From Campylobacter hepaticus (GTDB lineage: Bacteria; Campylobacterota; Campylobacteria; Campylobacterales; Campylobacteraceae): a stretch of DNA of 64,000 nucleotides. Under the pieces are notes generated by a model, which saw only the letters and a program-made list of their open reading frames with translations, did not search any database and had not been told where the DNA came from. Both the position numbers and the translations under genes were made by a program. The stretch covers positions 310,001-374,000 of the forward strand of contig NZ_CP031611.1 of the NCBI RefSeq assembly GCF_001687475.2, read 5' to 3'. Every line of letters begins with the position of its first letter. The first letter of the stretch is position 1. This document shows positions 18,295 through 29,203 of the stretch, one piece after another.

Positions 18295-19155
18295 TTAAAA
18301 TGTAAAAATTTGTTTTAAATTTTGCTTAATTTCTTCAAATAAGTTAAAACGTTTTTTATACATAGAACGTTTATGACTGGGAATTTCTTCTATATTTTTT
18401 TGAGAATATATTAGTTTATAATATTTATGTTTGTTTATTTTTATCAATTCACCTCCATTTTCTAGCCATATTTTTTGGTAATTTACAAAATAACCTTTTT
18501 CCTCTCCTTTTTGAGATCGGATTTGATTTTTTTCATGTACGCCTAAAGTTGCATGGAGTTTTAATGACTGACTAAGCATTTTAGAACATTCTATAAGTAA
18601 AGCAATGGGACGCAAGCCATAATATTTTTTAGTGAAAATTTTATTGATTGCTAAAACATTAAAGTCTTTATATTGATAGCCTTGTATGCAAGAGAGTAAA
18701 AGATTGTTTTCTAAAGTAAAGCAAAAATTACATTGTATAATGATGAGTTCTTTGTATTTTAAAAAAAAAGCCCAAAAACCTTCTTCAAAAGTATGTTGAT
18801 TATAACCTAAAAAAAGCTTAAAATCTTCGTCAAAAGAAAAAATCAATTGATCTTTAGGTAAAAATTTAAAATAAAAAAGACCTCGGTTAACATCGTGAAT
18901 AATTGTTTTAACGCGTTTATTGGCTTTAAAACTTTTATCGCAAAATCTTCTTATTACATTATAACAAGCATAAGGTCTTTGGGAGAAAAAATCTTTTAAA
19001 TGTACATTGTTTTTATCATTTAATGTTTTTTCAAGAAATTTTACTTGAGGAAAGTATAAAAATTTTCTTGCTTGGAAGCGTAAATAGCGCCAAAAAACAA
19101 TACTTTTTTTTATATCGTTGAAATTTGGAGTAGGGTAGTGAAATTTTTTATCCAC
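18295..19155 (-). CDS. VirK/YbjX family (DUF535) protein
   Basis: A 286-residue protein matching the DUF535 (VirK/YbjX) family by its C-terminal half: G-Y-N-Q-H-T-F-E-E-G-F-W near residue 127, C-I-Q-G-Y-Q near 153, Y-G-L-R-P-I-A-L near 180, L-x-A-T-L-G-V near 200 and K-R-S-M-Y-K-K-R near the end. Family members in enteric pathogens affect resistance to antimicrobial peptides and virulence protein surface display, but the biochemical role is unknown. It overlaps rseP by 8 nt, third in the pgsA-rseP operon. Equivalent to Cj1069. Confidence 0.72.
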   Translation of the reverse strand: MDKKFHYPTPNFNDIKKSIVFWRYLRFQARKFLYFPQVKFLEKTLNDKNNVHLKDFFSQRPYACYNVIRRFCDKSFKANKRVKTIIHDVNRGLFYFKFLPKDQLIFSFDEDFKLFLGYNQHTFEEGFWAFFLKYKELIIIQCNFCFTLENNLLLSCIQGYQYKDFNVLAINKIFTKKYYGLRPIALLIECSKMLSQSLKLHATLGVHEKNQIRSQKGEEKGYFVNYQKIWLENGGELIKINKHKYYKLIYSQKNIEEIPSHKRSMYKKRFNLFEEIKQNLKQIFTF

Positions 19156-20254
19156 CTATTATCCTTAGTATATCATTATAGGTTGCAAAAAGCATTAAGC
19201 TTAATAGTAAAGCCATTCCACCGTAATTTAAATATTCAAAAGCTTTTAATGGTATTTTTTGTTTAAAAATTACTTCGTAAATATTAAAAAATATATGCCC
19301 TCCATCAAGCATAGGTATAGGTAGTAAATTTAAAATACCTAAATTAATAGAAATTAAAGCTGTAATAAATAAAAGTAAGGCAAAACTGTTTTGAGCTGCT
19401 TTTGAGGTAAGATCTGTCATTGTGATAATACCTCCTAAATTTTTTGCTTCAATTTCTCCACTAAGAAGTTTAATTATGCCTTTTATAATAAGTGTAGAAG
19501 CTTCAATACTTTGATTTGCTGCATATTTAATACTTTCTAAACCTTGATGCTTAATGAGTACATTGTTTCCACTTGGAGTGATACCAAGCTGAGCCTTAGA
19601 AATCGTTTGCCCAAAATCATTATACCCTTGTCCTAATTTTGGAGTAATATTAAATTCTAATATTTCTCCTTTTCTATCTATTATAATATTTAAAGGTTTT
19701 AAAGTTAGATATTTAGCAATTTCATCAAAACTTTGAATTTTTATTCCATTAATTGTTAAAATTGTATCTTTGATTTCAAGTCCTGCTTGTTGTGCAGCAG
19801 AATTAGGTGTTATGCTTCCTATTTGAGGACTCAATTTTTCTATGCCTAAATGAGCTATAATAATATAAAGAAGAAAAGCTAAAATAAGATTAAAAAAAGA
19901 TCCTGCAAAAAGGATGTAGATTTTTTTAAAAGGACTTAAAATGCTATAACTATCTTGATCAAAATTTTCAATATTAGCATGCATATCATCTTGTCCTTTA
20001 AGTTTAACATATCCTCCAAATGGTAAAGCACTTAAGCGATATTTTGTTCCCCTAATTGTTTTTTCTATAAGACTTTTACCAAATCCTATACTAAAAATTT
20101 CTACTTTTACACCTAAAGAACGTGCAGCCAAGAAATGACCCAATTCGTGAAAAAAAATTAAAAAAGAAATAACTAAAACAGTAGCTAGAAATTCTATGGA
20201 ATAAAATTGAATTCCTAAAACTAAAATGGCAAATAAAAATAATAAAGATTTCAT
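19148..20254 (-). CDS. rseP: RseP-family site-2 zinc metalloprotease
   Basis: A 368-residue inner-membrane protease with the zinc motif H-E-L-G-H in the first membrane helix region (residues 41-45, F-F-H-E-L-G-H-F-L-A-A-R), a single PDZ domain (about 140-205; S-A-A-Q-Q-A-G-L) and the second active-site motif N-L-L-P-I-P-M-L-D-G-G-H near 310. It cleaves transmembrane segments, typically anti-sigma factors or signal-peptide remnants; the substrate here is unknown and no RseA/sigma-E gene is nearby. It overlaps pgsA by 4 nt. Confidence 0.92.
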   Translation of the reverse strand: MKSLLFLFAILVLGIQFYSIEFLATVLVISFLIFFHELGHFLAARSLGVKVEIFSIGFGKSLIEKTIRGTKYRLSALPFGGYVKLKGQDDMHANIENFDQDSYSILSPFKKIYILFAGSFFNLILAFLLYIIIAHLGIEKLSPQIGSITPNSAAQQAGLEIKDTILTINGIKIQSFDEIAKYLTLKPLNIIIDRKGEILEFNITPKLGQGYNDFGQTISKAQLGITPSGNNVLIKHQGLESIKYAANQSIEASTLIIKGIIKLLSGEIEAKNLGGIITMTDLTSKAAQNSFALLLFITALISINLGILNLLPIPMLDGGHIFFNIYEVIFKQKIPLKAFEYLNYGGMALLLSLMLFATYNDILRIIGG

Positions 20255-20784
20255 TTTTTTCCTTTTTGTGCTTTAATATAAATATATATATATTCAAATC
20301 CAGAAACCAGGGTTAAAATTAAAGCTATATAAAGTAAAATTTCTCCTCCAAACCATTGCATAGTTAAAAATCCTATAGCTAACATTTGAAAAGTAGTTTT
20401 GAGTTTACCTGCAAAAGAAGCACTAATATCTAGATTTTCACTTATCATCACAACACGAAATCCTGTAATAAAAAATTCTCTTACTAAAATAATATAAATA
20501 ATCCATTCATTGGCTTTTTGCGCAAGTAAAAGTCCTAAAAATGCTGCTAAAATAAGCATCTTATCTGCTAAAGGATCTAAAATAGCTCCAAGTTTAGTGA
20601 TTTGTTTCCATGTTCTTGCTATATAACCATCAAAAAAATCACTTAAGGCTGCTAAAGAAAAGGTTAGTGCAGCAAAATAATCAATCCAACTTGGATGGAT
20701 ATTTTCAAATTTATAACTTAGCAAAAAAAATAATAAAGGTGCTAAAATCATTCTAAAAATTGCTAAGATATTAGGTAAATTCAT
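20251..20784 (-). CDS. pgsA: CDP-diacylglycerol-glycerol-3-phosphate 3-phosphatidyltransferase
   Basis: A 177-residue integral membrane enzyme that makes phosphatidylglycerol phosphate, the precursor of phosphatidylglycerol and cardiolipin. The CDP-alcohol phosphotransferase signature D-G-x2-A-R-x8-G-x3-D-x3-D is complete at about residues 50-72 (F-D-G-Y-I-A-R to L-D-P-L-A-D). Four or more hydrophobic helices surround it. It is the first gene of pgsA-rseP-VirK and overlaps rseP by 4 nt. Confidence 0.95.
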   Translation of the reverse strand: MNLPNILAIFRMILAPLLFFLLSYKFENIHPSWIDYFAALTFSLAALSDFFDGYIARTWKQITKLGAILDPLADKMLILAAFLGLLLAQKANEWIIYIILVREFFITGFRVVMISENLDISASFAGKLKTTFQMLAIGFLTMQWFGGEILLYIALILTLVSGFEYIYIYIKAQKGKK

Positions 20785-20819
20785 ATCAAGCCTTATTTAA
20801 ACTAAATGCATAAATTAAA

Positions 20820-20825
20820 ATTATA
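20820..20825 (-). promoter_or_regulatory. Probable -10 box for pgsA operon
   Basis: The minus strand carries TATAAT here, 35 nt upstream of the pgsA ATG. The surrounding DNA is almost pure A/T, so chance hexamers are common; the distance to the start is what makes this one plausible. Confidence 0.4.
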
Positions 20826-20876
20826 TAAAAATTAGGCAAAGATTTAGTAAAAATGATCAAAAGAAATGATTTTTTA

Positions 20877-20915
20877 TTATTTAATATTACTTTAATTTAA
20901 AGTAATATTAAATAA
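20877..20915. repeat. 39-nt near-perfect palindrome overlapping the rdxA stop
   Basis: Bases 20877-20895 and 20897-20915 are exact reverse complements, giving a 19-bp arm pair around a single central base (20896). The palindrome is almost all A/T with one G:C pair (C20890/G20902). It covers the rdxA stop codon (20908-20910) and the last codons of rdxA. It is a likely transcription-ending hairpin for the rdxA transcript, despite lacking a GC-rich stem, and it separates that unit from pgsA. Confidence 0.75.
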
Positions 20916-21513
20916 ATTGTACAACTTCATCAAAACTAAAACGTGTTTTTTGTGGAATTGTTTTATCATTAGAATAACCTAAAGCAACAAGTAAGGTAGA
21001 AACTTCTTTTTTTGTATCTAAAGAAAAATAAGAATTTAATTTATCTTTATCAAATCCTCCTATAGTACAACTTGATATATTTAAACTATTAGCACTATAA
21101 AGTATGCTAGCAAGTGCTATATGAGCTTGTTCTCTTGCATAGGCAATTTTTTGGTTATAATTTAAAGATTGTAAAAAAGGCATATAAGTATCAAGACGTT
21201 TTTGAATTTCTGCTTCACTCATATCCCTTTTTCTAAGTTTTTCTTCAAAATAATCTAAAAAATCAAGTCTAGATATAATAATGATTAAAGCAGAACAATC
21301 TTTAACATGATTTTGTTGATTACAAATTTCATAAAGTTCTTCTTTTTTCTTTTTATCTTGAATAACTAAAAATTTCCAAGGTTCAAGTCCTAAAGAGCTT
21401 GGGCTTAATCTTGCTATTTCTAATATAAATCTTAATTCTTCTTGTTGGAGTTTTTTATTTTGAAAATTTCTACAAGAATATCTTGTATTAAATAATTCGA
21501 ATTCTTTTTTCAT
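20908..21513 (-). CDS. rdxA: Oxygen-insensitive NAD(P)H nitroreductase RdxA
   Basis: A 201-residue flavin nitroreductase. The FMN-binding N-terminus is N-T-R-Y-S-C-R-N-F (residues 9-17), with S-P-S-S-L-G-L-E-P-W-K-F near 37-48 and the C-terminal I-G-G-F-D-K near 151. In Helicobacter and Campylobacter RdxA activates metronidazole, and inactivating mutations cause resistance; the reading frame here is intact. It follows a second, broken nitroreductase of the same family by 3 nt, so the two are tandem paralogues in one transcript. Matches Cj1066. Confidence 0.9.
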   Translation of the reverse strand: MKKEFELFNTRYSCRNFQNKKLQQEELRFILEIARLSPSSLGLEPWKFLVIQDKKKKEELYEICNQQNHVKDCSALIIIISRLDFLDYFEEKLRKRDMSEAEIQKRLDTYMPFLQSLNYNQKIAYAREQAHIALASILYSANSLNISSCTIGGFDKDKLNSYFSLDTKKEVSTLLVALGYSNDKTIPQKTRFSFDEVVQFI

Positions 21514-21516
21514 ATT

Positions 21517-22133
21517 TTATCCTTTATAAAATTCTACTACTTCATCAAAATTTAAGCGTTGGGTTGGATATTTTGGTTCATGTGCTTTATATCCTAAGGA
21601 TAAAATTACAGCACTTTCATAAGGATAAGTTAAATTTAAAAATTGATCAACTTTTGTTTTATCAAAACCTCCTATCATACAAGAATCAATATCTAAACTT
21701 ATAGCAGCTAAAGACATTTGCATCATTGCAAGATAGCATTGAAGTTGTGCATAATGATAAAGTTCTTTATCATCCATTGCATTAGTTTTATGCGTATAAA
21801 TTTCTAAAATCCTTTGAAAATTTTCTTCGCTTGATCCAGCAAAACGACGTATTTGTTTTTGAGCAAATTCATGATTTTTTGTAAATCTTTTCTTGCCAAA
21901 AAGATAATATTATGGCTTGCACTTGCTACATTTTCTTGATTGCAACATAAAGTTGATAATTTAATATTATGTTTTTTATGTTCTAATACTATAAATTTCC
22001 AAGGTTCAAAACCATGAGAACTCGGTGATAAAATTCCAGCTTCTAAAATAAAATGGAGATCTTTTTGTTCAATTTTTTTATCATTAAAAAGTTTACAAGC
22101 TCTACGTTTTGAAATTAATGTTTTAAAATCCAT
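21517..22133 (-). pseudogene. Frameshifted nitroreductase (second rdxA-like gene)
   Basis: Two adjacent reading frames together make one nitroreductase of about 205 residues. Frame one (22133 down to 21804) holds the FMN-binding start I-S-K-R-R-A-C-K-L-F and S-P-S-S-H-G-F-E-P-W-K-F, then leaves frame after A-R-K-D-L-Q-K. Frame two is open through the junction and continues with A-Q-K-Q-I-R-R-F and the C-terminal I-G-G-F-D-K-T-K. The shift lies at a run of six A on the minus strand (21875-21880); a seventh A would restore the whole protein. In C. jejuni NCTC 11168 the same gene is also split (Cj1064/Cj1065, from memory). It could be a decayed gene or a variant-length tract. Confidence 0.85.
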
Positions 22134-22155
22134 GATTAATTCCTTTTTTATTTTG

Positions 22156-22161
22156 ATTATA
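22156..22161 (-). promoter_or_regulatory. Probable -10 box for the nitroreductase-rdxA unit
   Basis: TATAAT on the minus strand, 22 nt upstream of the nitroreductase ATG at 22133 and just past the stop of the CinA-domain gene. AAAGGAAT lies between the box and the ATG. If this is the only promoter, rdxA is transcribed through the broken gene. Confidence 0.5.
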
Positions 22162-22188
22162 TGGGATAAAAATTAATCTAAGGTATGA

Positions 22189-23256
22189 TTAAAATTCAAA
22201 AATTTCAGGCTTTAATTTTAAAAGCAGACAAAAACTTGCTAAAACAGCTTGTTTTTGTATAAAATTTATATCTCCTTGTAAACTAAGACTTTCTTGAATA
22301 AATGTCCCATCTTTAAACATGGCTCCTATATTGATAATATTATTTTTATCATGATTGATCGCACCATTGATTGCAAGTGCAAAATCAGGATTAGCGGTTT
22401 TAAAAATACCTTTTAACATAAAGTAAATACAACGTTCATTGCATTCGTTTTCTAAGATATTTTCACTAATGCCTAACCATTCATGCTTTATACGATTAGA
22501 ATAACTGATAATTGAGCCTTCAAAAATTTCATTAATTTTTGGAATATGGCTTAGGGTGTTTGCACATAATCCTCCCGTGCAATTTTCAGCAAAAGAAATT
22601 TTTAATTTTTTTTCTAAAAGTTTAAAAATGATAAAATCTATAGGATCTTTTCCTAAAAACATTTTTTGTCCAAAAAGGTTTTTTGTGCTATTTAAAAAAC
22701 CATTTAATTTACCAAAATGAATACAAGTGCTTTTAATAAGAGTAAGATTATCTAAAAGTTTGCTCGATTTAATATCTACTTCGTAAGATTTTGTTAAGGT
22801 TTGAAGTAATAATATAGCGCTTTGTTCATCCATGCCAAAAATACAAAAATACGCAAAATTTAATTTTATATCTCCAAGAAGTTTTGGTAATGTTTGCATA
22901 GGGTGGGTTTTAAGGACATTAATTCTAGAATTGACAAAATTACATATAAAGCTATCTTTAACAAATTCAGCTTTATTTGGTACTAAAGTTTCATCTTTTA
23001 AAATGAGATTATCATTATTTAAGGTTGCTAAAATTTTAGCTATAGTTGCATAATAGGAAGAATTGGTAAAAAGTGTTATAAAATCATATTGATTTAATAA
23101 ATTTTCAAGTAAAAAAGGTAGATCTTTGTCAGTTTTGCTTTGTGTGCGAATTTCATTAATTTCTTTAAATTTGCTTTTATAAACCCTATAGATATAATTT
23201 TTAAAATTTTCATTGATAATAAGCTCATCTCCTATAAGATAAAGCAAATGTTTCAT
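22189..23256 (-). CDS. CinA C-terminal-domain protein
   Basis: A 355-residue protein. Residues about 205-350 match the CinA C-terminal (PncC, nicotinamide-mononucleotide amidase) domain: F-A-E-N-C-T-G-G-L, then F-E-G-S-I-I-S-Y-S-N, L-A-I-N-G-A and G-A-M-F-K. The N-terminal 190 residues take the place of the molybdopterin-binding-like domain of full CinA but lack motifs I can recognise. The residue normally serine in A-E-S-C-T-G-G is Asn here, so amidase activity is doubtful. Equivalent to Cj1062. It is divergently placed from ileS. Confidence 0.7.
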   Translation of the reverse strand: MKHLLYLIGDELIINENFKNYIYRVYKSKFKEINEIRTQSKTDKDLPFLLENLLNQYDFITLFTNSSYYATIAKILATLNNDNLILKDETLVPNKAEFVKDSFICNFVNSRINVLKTHPMQTLPKLLGDIKLNFAYFCIFGMDEQSAILLLQTLTKSYEVDIKSSKLLDNLTLIKSTCIHFGKLNGFLNSTKNLFGQKMFLGKDPIDFIIFKLLEKKLKISFAENCTGGLCANTLSHIPKINEIFEGSIISYSNRIKHEWLGISENILENECNERCIYFMLKGIFKTANPDFALAINGAINHDKNNIINIGAMFKDGTFIQESLSLQGDINFIQKQAVLASFCLLLKLKPEIFEF

Positions 23257-23279
23257 ATGATTTTCCTTTTTTTCTTATA

Positions 23280-23285
23280 ATTATA
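23280..23285 (-). promoter_or_regulatory. Probable -10 box for the CinA-domain gene
   Basis: TATAAT on the minus strand with the start codon 24 nt further on, and AAAAAGGAAAA as ribosome binding site in between. It lies in the spacer shared with divergent ileS. Confidence 0.45.
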
Positions 23286-23355
23286 TCTAAAAACAAAGTA
23301 GAAATTAAAGCTAATTTGAGTAAAATTTAAGATTATTAAAAAATAGGTGGAAAAA

Positions 23356-26097
23356 ATGGATTACAAAGAAACTTTGCTTTTGCCTAGCACTACTTTTGCT
23401 ATGCGTGCAAACTTAGCTGAATTTGAGTCGCAAAGGTTTGAAAAATGGTTTGAACAAGACTATGCTTATACTAAAATGAAACAAAAGCGTAAAAATGCAA
23501 AAAAAAGTTTTACTTTGCATGATGGACCTCCTTATGCTAATGGACATATTCATATAGGTCATGCCTTAAATAAAATTTTAAAAGAAACTATTATTAAACT
23601 GCATTATTTTAAGGGTGAAAAAGTACGCTTTACTCCAGGTTGGGATTGTCATGGTTTGCCTATAGAGCAACAAGTAGAAATGAAGCTTGGAGAAAAGAAA
23701 AAAATATTGAGTAAAAAAGAAATTCGCCGTTTATGTAGAGAACATGCGAGTGAATTTGTAAATATTCAAAAAGAGGAATTTAAAAGTTTAGGTATTCTTG
23801 CAGATTGGCAAAAACCTTATTTGACTATGGATTTTAAATTTGAAGCATCTATTTATCGCACCTTATGTGATATTGCTAAAAAAGGATTGCTTTGTGAACG
23901 TTCTAAACCTGTTTTTTGGAGTTGGGCAGCAAAATCTGCTTTAGCAGAAGCTGAGGTGGAATATCAGGATAAAGAAGATTATTCTATTTTTGTAGCTTTT
24001 GATTTAGATGAAAATGCTTGTAAAAAGCTTGGAGTTACAAAAGTAAGTGCAGTTATTTGGACAACAACTCCTTGGACTTTAGTAGCCAATCAGGCCATAG
24101 CATTAAATCCTAATGAAGATTATGTGATTACTAAAGAAGGTTTGATTTTTGCAAATGCTTTGCTTGAAAATATGATAGAAAAAGGATTTACTCAAGGTGA
24201 AGTGCAAAAAAAATTAAATGCTAAAGTTTTTGAAAATCTTCAAGCAATCAACCCTTTAAATTCAAGAAAGTCTATTTTGATTATGGGTGATCATGTTTTA
24301 ATGGATGGTGGAAGTGGGCTTGTACATACAGCTCCAGGACATGGAGAAGATGATTATTATGCGTGTTTAAAATATGGTATTGAGGTATTAATGCCTGTGG
24401 ATGATAGCGGTTGTTATGATCAAACTTTAAAAACTAAAATGCTTTTACCTTCTTTTTTACTTGATGAATTTATAGGACTTCATATTTTTAAAGCTAATGA
24501 AAGAATTTTAGAGCTTTTAGGTCCTAAACTTTTATATTCTTCTAAATTTATACATTCTTATCCATTTTGTTGGAGGACACATAAACCTGTTATTTATAGA
24601 GCAACTAAGCAATGGTTTATTTTAATGGATGAAGTAAAACTTCAAAATAATACTTTAAGACAATGTGCTAAAGAAGAGCTTTTAAAAACGACATTTTATC
24701 CTCAAAATGGACTTAAAAGAATAGGTTCTATGGTAGAAAATCGTCCTGATTGGTGTATTTCAAGACAAAGAGATTGGGGAACACCTATAGCTTTTTTTAG
24801 AGATAAAAAAACTAAAGAACTTGTTCTTGATAACGAACTTTTTGATTTTGTAGCAAATATTTTTGAAGAACATGGAGCAGATGTTTGGTGGGAATTTGAT
24901 ATTAAAGATCTTATCCCACAAAATTCAAAATATAAAGCTGAAGATTTGGAAAAAGTTTATGATATTTTAGATGTTTGGTTTGATAGTGGTAGTACTTTTA
25001 ATGCGGTTTTAAATAGCGGGCTTTACGATGCTGGAGAGAAAAAAGCAAATATGTATTTAGAGGGTAGTGATCAGCATCGTGGTTGGTTTCAAAGTTCCTT
25101 GCTTATTGGAGTAGTAATAAATCAAATGGCCCCATATGAAAGTATTTTAACGCATGGTTTTACTACTGATGAAAAAGGACAAAAAATGTCTAAATCTAAA
25201 GGTAATGTTATTGCTCCTGATTATATAGCTAAAACTTATGGGGTTGAAATTTTAAGATTATGGATACTTTTAAGTGATTATTCGAGTGATTTGAAAATTT
25301 CGGATAATATTTTAAAACAAGTAGGTGAACAATACCGTAAAATAAGAAATATTATAAGGTTTTTACTTGCAAATGTAAATGATTTAAAAGATTTATCCAT
25401 ACAAGAATTTTCTTTTATAGATAAATGGATTTTAACTCGTGCAACTAAAGTATTTCAAGCAACTAAAGAAGCTTTTTTTGTCTATGAGTTTGCTAAGGGT
25501 TTTAGCTTGCTTTTGAATTTTTTAAGTGCAGATTTAAGTGGAATTTATCTTGATATTAGTAAAGATAGACTTTATTGTGATGGTAAAAATGCTCAACGTA
25601 GAAAATCAGCTCAAGTGGCTATGACTTTGATAACAAAAGAACTTTTAAATTTATTAGCACCTGTTTTAACTTATACTGTAGATGAAGCTTTAGAACATGT
25701 TAATGTTTTAATTAAAGATGGCATAGAAGATGTTTTTGATTTAAGCTTAGAAAAAGATTTTAATTATGATTTTAATATTGATGATACTTTATTGATGCAT
25801 GCTAGGGAAAAGTTTTTTGAGCAAATTGATAAACTTAAAAAAGATAAAATCATTAAATCAACTTTAGAATTAAATTTACAAAGTACTTTAAATCAAATTT
25901 CAAATGAAGAATTAGCTGATTGGTTTATGGTAAGTCAAATAGATAATGAAAATGAAGAAGTTTTAGCTGAATTTGAAGTTGCAGATGAAAGATTTAAAAT
26001 AACAAAAGCTAAGCTTTGTAAATGTCCAAGATGTTGGAAGCTTCAAAGTGAGAATGATAATGAGCTTTGTTTAAGATGCAAAGAAGTATTAAAATGA
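23356..26097 (+). CDS. ileS: Isoleucyl-tRNA synthetase
   Basis: A class Ia synthetase of 913 residues charging tRNA-Ile. It has the HIGH motif (G-H-I-H-I-G-H-A near residue 66), the editing domain with T-T-T-P-W-T-L near 240, the K-M-S-K-S-K-G-N motif near 610 and a C-terminal zinc-binding pair C-P-R-C-W-K and C-x2-C. I chose ATG 23356 (M-D-Y-K-E-T), preceded by AGGTGG; an in-frame GTG at 23347 would overlap that ribosome binding site. The stop overlaps the start of a 36-codon membrane protein gene (ATGA at 26094). Confidence 0.97.
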   Translation: MDYKETLLLPSTTFAMRANLAEFESQRFEKWFEQDYAYTKMKQKRKNAKKSFTLHDGPPYANGHIHIGHALNKILKETIIKLHYFKGEKVRFTPGWDCHGLPIEQQVEMKLGEKKKILSKKEIRRLCREHASEFVNIQKEEFKSLGILADWQKPYLTMDFKFEASIYRTLCDIAKKGLLCERSKPVFWSWAAKSALAEAEVEYQDKEDYSIFVAFDLDENACKKLGVTKVSAVIWTTTPWTLVANQAIALNPNEDYVITKEGLIFANALLENMIEKGFTQGEVQKKLNAKVFENLQAINPLNSRKSILIMGDHVLMDGGSGLVHTAPGHGEDDYYACLKYGIEVLMPVDDSGCYDQTLKTKMLLPSFLLDEFIGLHIFKANERILELLGPKLLYSSKFIHSYPFCWRTHKPVIYRATKQWFILMDEVKLQNNTLRQCAKEELLKTTFYPQNGLKRIGSMVENRPDWCISRQRDWGTPIAFFRDKKTKELVLDNELFDFVANIFEEHGADVWWEFDIKDLIPQNSKYKAEDLEKVYDILDVWFDSGSTFNAVLNSGLYDAGEKKANMYLEGSDQHRGWFQSSLLIGVVINQMAPYESILTHGFTTDEKGQKMSKSKGNVIAPDYIAKTYGVEILRLWILLSDYSSDLKISDNILKQVGEQYRKIRNIIRFLLANVNDLKDLSIQEFSFIDKWILTRATKVFQATKEAFFVYEFAKGFSLLLNFLSADLSGIYLDISKDRLYCDGKNAQRRKSAQVAMTLITKELLNLLAPVLTYTVDEALEHVNVLIKDGIEDVFDLSLEKDFNYDFNIDDTLLMHAREKFFEQIDKLKKDKIIKSTLELNLQSTLNQISNEELADWFMVSQIDNENEEVLAEFEVADERFKITKAKLCKCPRCWKLQSENDNELCLRCKEVLK

Positions 26098-26204
26098 TAT
26101 TAGTAAATCCTATTCCAAATAATCTTGTTATTGGCACTATAGTATTTATTGTACTTTTTAGTGCTTTAGCAATATTTTTAATTAAAAAAAACGAAGGAGA
26201 ATAA
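26094..26204 (+). CDS. Small single-span membrane protein (36 residues)
   Basis: A 36-codon open frame starting at the ATGA overlap with ileS and ending on the base before gatA's ATG. The product is a short polar start ([10 protein letters not shown]), one hydrophobic helix (about residues 11-30) and a charged tail K-K-N-E-G-E. The gatA ribosome binding site (GAAGGAGA) lies within its last codons. In C. jejuni a similarly placed small gene (Cj1060c, from memory) is annotated as a membrane protein. Exact fit between two genes and a clean membrane helix support it as a real gene; function unknown. Confidence 0.72.
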   Translation: MILVNPIPNNLVIGTIVFIVLFSALAIFLIKKNEGE

Positions 26205-27566
26205 ATGATTAGTTTAAAAGAAGCTTTACGGTATTCTCAAGAAGAGCTTAAAAATTTAAAGAAAGAATTAAATAAAAAAGCAAAGCAAGAGAAAAAAATA
26301 GGTGCTTATATTGAGCAATTTTTAGATAAAGATTTAAGCGCTTCAGGAGATGGGATACCTATTGCTATAAAAGATAATATTAGTGTTAAAGGTTGGGAAC
26401 TTACAAGTGCAAGTAAAATTTTGCAAGGTTATATTGCTCCTTATGATGCTACGGCAATTGCTAATTTAAGATTAAATGGTTTTACTCCTTTTGGACGTTG
26501 CAATATGGATGAGTTTGCCATGGGAAGCACAACAGCTAATTCTTTTTATGGTAGAACTTTAAATCCTTTAAATTATGATCGTGTTCCAGGTGGATCAAGT
26601 GGTGGAAGTGCTGCTGCGGTAGCTTCAGGTTTGGCTTTAGCAAGTTTAGGTTCAGATACAGGTGGTTCAGTACGTCAACCTGCAGCTTTTTGCGGTTGTG
26701 TGGGATTTAAACCAAGTTATGGACGAGTAAGTCGTTATGGTTTGGCTTCTTATTCTTCAAGTTTAGATCAAATAGGTGTATTGGCACAAAATGTTGAAGA
26801 TGCTGCAATTTTATATGATGCTATTGGGGGTTATGATATAATGGATAGTACAAGTGCTAATATAGAATTTATTAAAACAACTCCTAATCTTAATGCTAAT
26901 AAAAAATTAAAAATTACAGTGATTCAAAACTATGTTAATGATGCTAGCATTGAGGTAAAAAATGTTCTTTTAAAAACTATAGATATGTTAAAGGCATATG
27001 GACATGAAATAAACTATAAGAATTTGCTTGATTTTAAATTTGATATTGCAGCTTATTATATTATTGCAACAGCTGAGGCAAGTGCTAATTTAAGTCGTTA
27101 TGATGGGGTGCGTTATGGACAACGTGCTAAAAATATTCATAATTTAAAAGATATGTATGTGCGTACACGTAGTGAAGGTTTTGGAGAGGAAGTTAAAAGA
27201 AGAATTTTACTTGGAACTTTTGTTTTAAGTAGTGGTTATTATGATGCTTATTATATTAAAGCACAAAAAGCTAGAGCTTTTATTAAAGCAAAATATGAAG
27301 AAATTTTAAATGAATGTGATCTTATTTTTATGCCAGTAACACCTACTACTGCTTTTAAATTTGATACTCAAAAAAGCCCTATGCAAACTTATTTAGAAGA
27401 TATTTATACTATTTCTGTGAATTTAACAGGGCTTGGCGGCATTAGCGTACCTGTAGGGCAAGATAAAGATGGGCTTAATATTTCAGCTCAATTTATTTGT
27501 AAAGCTTATGATGAGCAAACTTTATTAGACGGTGCTTTAAGTTTAGAGCAAATAATTAAAAATTAA
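26205..27566 (+). CDS. gatA: Asp-tRNA(Asn)/Glu-tRNA(Gln) amidotransferase subunit A
   Basis: A 453-residue amidase-signature enzyme that releases ammonia from glutamine for GatCAB, which corrects Glu-tRNA(Gln) and Asp-tRNA(Asn). The catalytic Ser-cisSer-Lys triad is visible: Lys in A-I-K-D-N-I near residue 50, and the serines of P-G-G-S-S-G-G-S-A-A near 128-137 and G-S-D-T-G-G-S-V-R near 149-157. gatB and gatC are not in this window. It directly follows the 36-residue membrane protein. Confidence 0.97.
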   Translation: MISLKEALRYSQEELKNLKKELNKKAKQEKKIGAYIEQFLDKDLSASGDGIPIAIKDNISVKGWELTSASKILQGYIAPYDATAIANLRLNGFTPFGRCNMDEFAMGSTTANSFYGRTLNPLNYDRVPGGSSGGSAAAVASGLALASLGSDTGGSVRQPAAFCGCVGFKPSYGRVSRYGLASYSSSLDQIGVLAQNVEDAAILYDAIGGYDIMDSTSANIEFIKTTPNLNANKKLKITVIQNYVNDASIEVKNVLLKTIDMLKAYGHEINYKNLLDFKFDIAAYYIIATAEASANLSRYDGVRYGQRAKNIHNLKDMYVRTRSEGFGEEVKRRILLGTFVLSSGYYDAYYIKAQKARAFIKAKYEEILNECDLIFMPVTPTTAFKFDTQKSPMQTYLEDIYTISVNLTGLGGISVPVGQDKDGLNISAQFICKAYDEQTLLDGALSLEQIIKN

Positions 27567-27572
27567 GGATGA

Positions 27573-29195
<1,623 letters not shown>

Positions 29196-29203
<8 letters not shown>

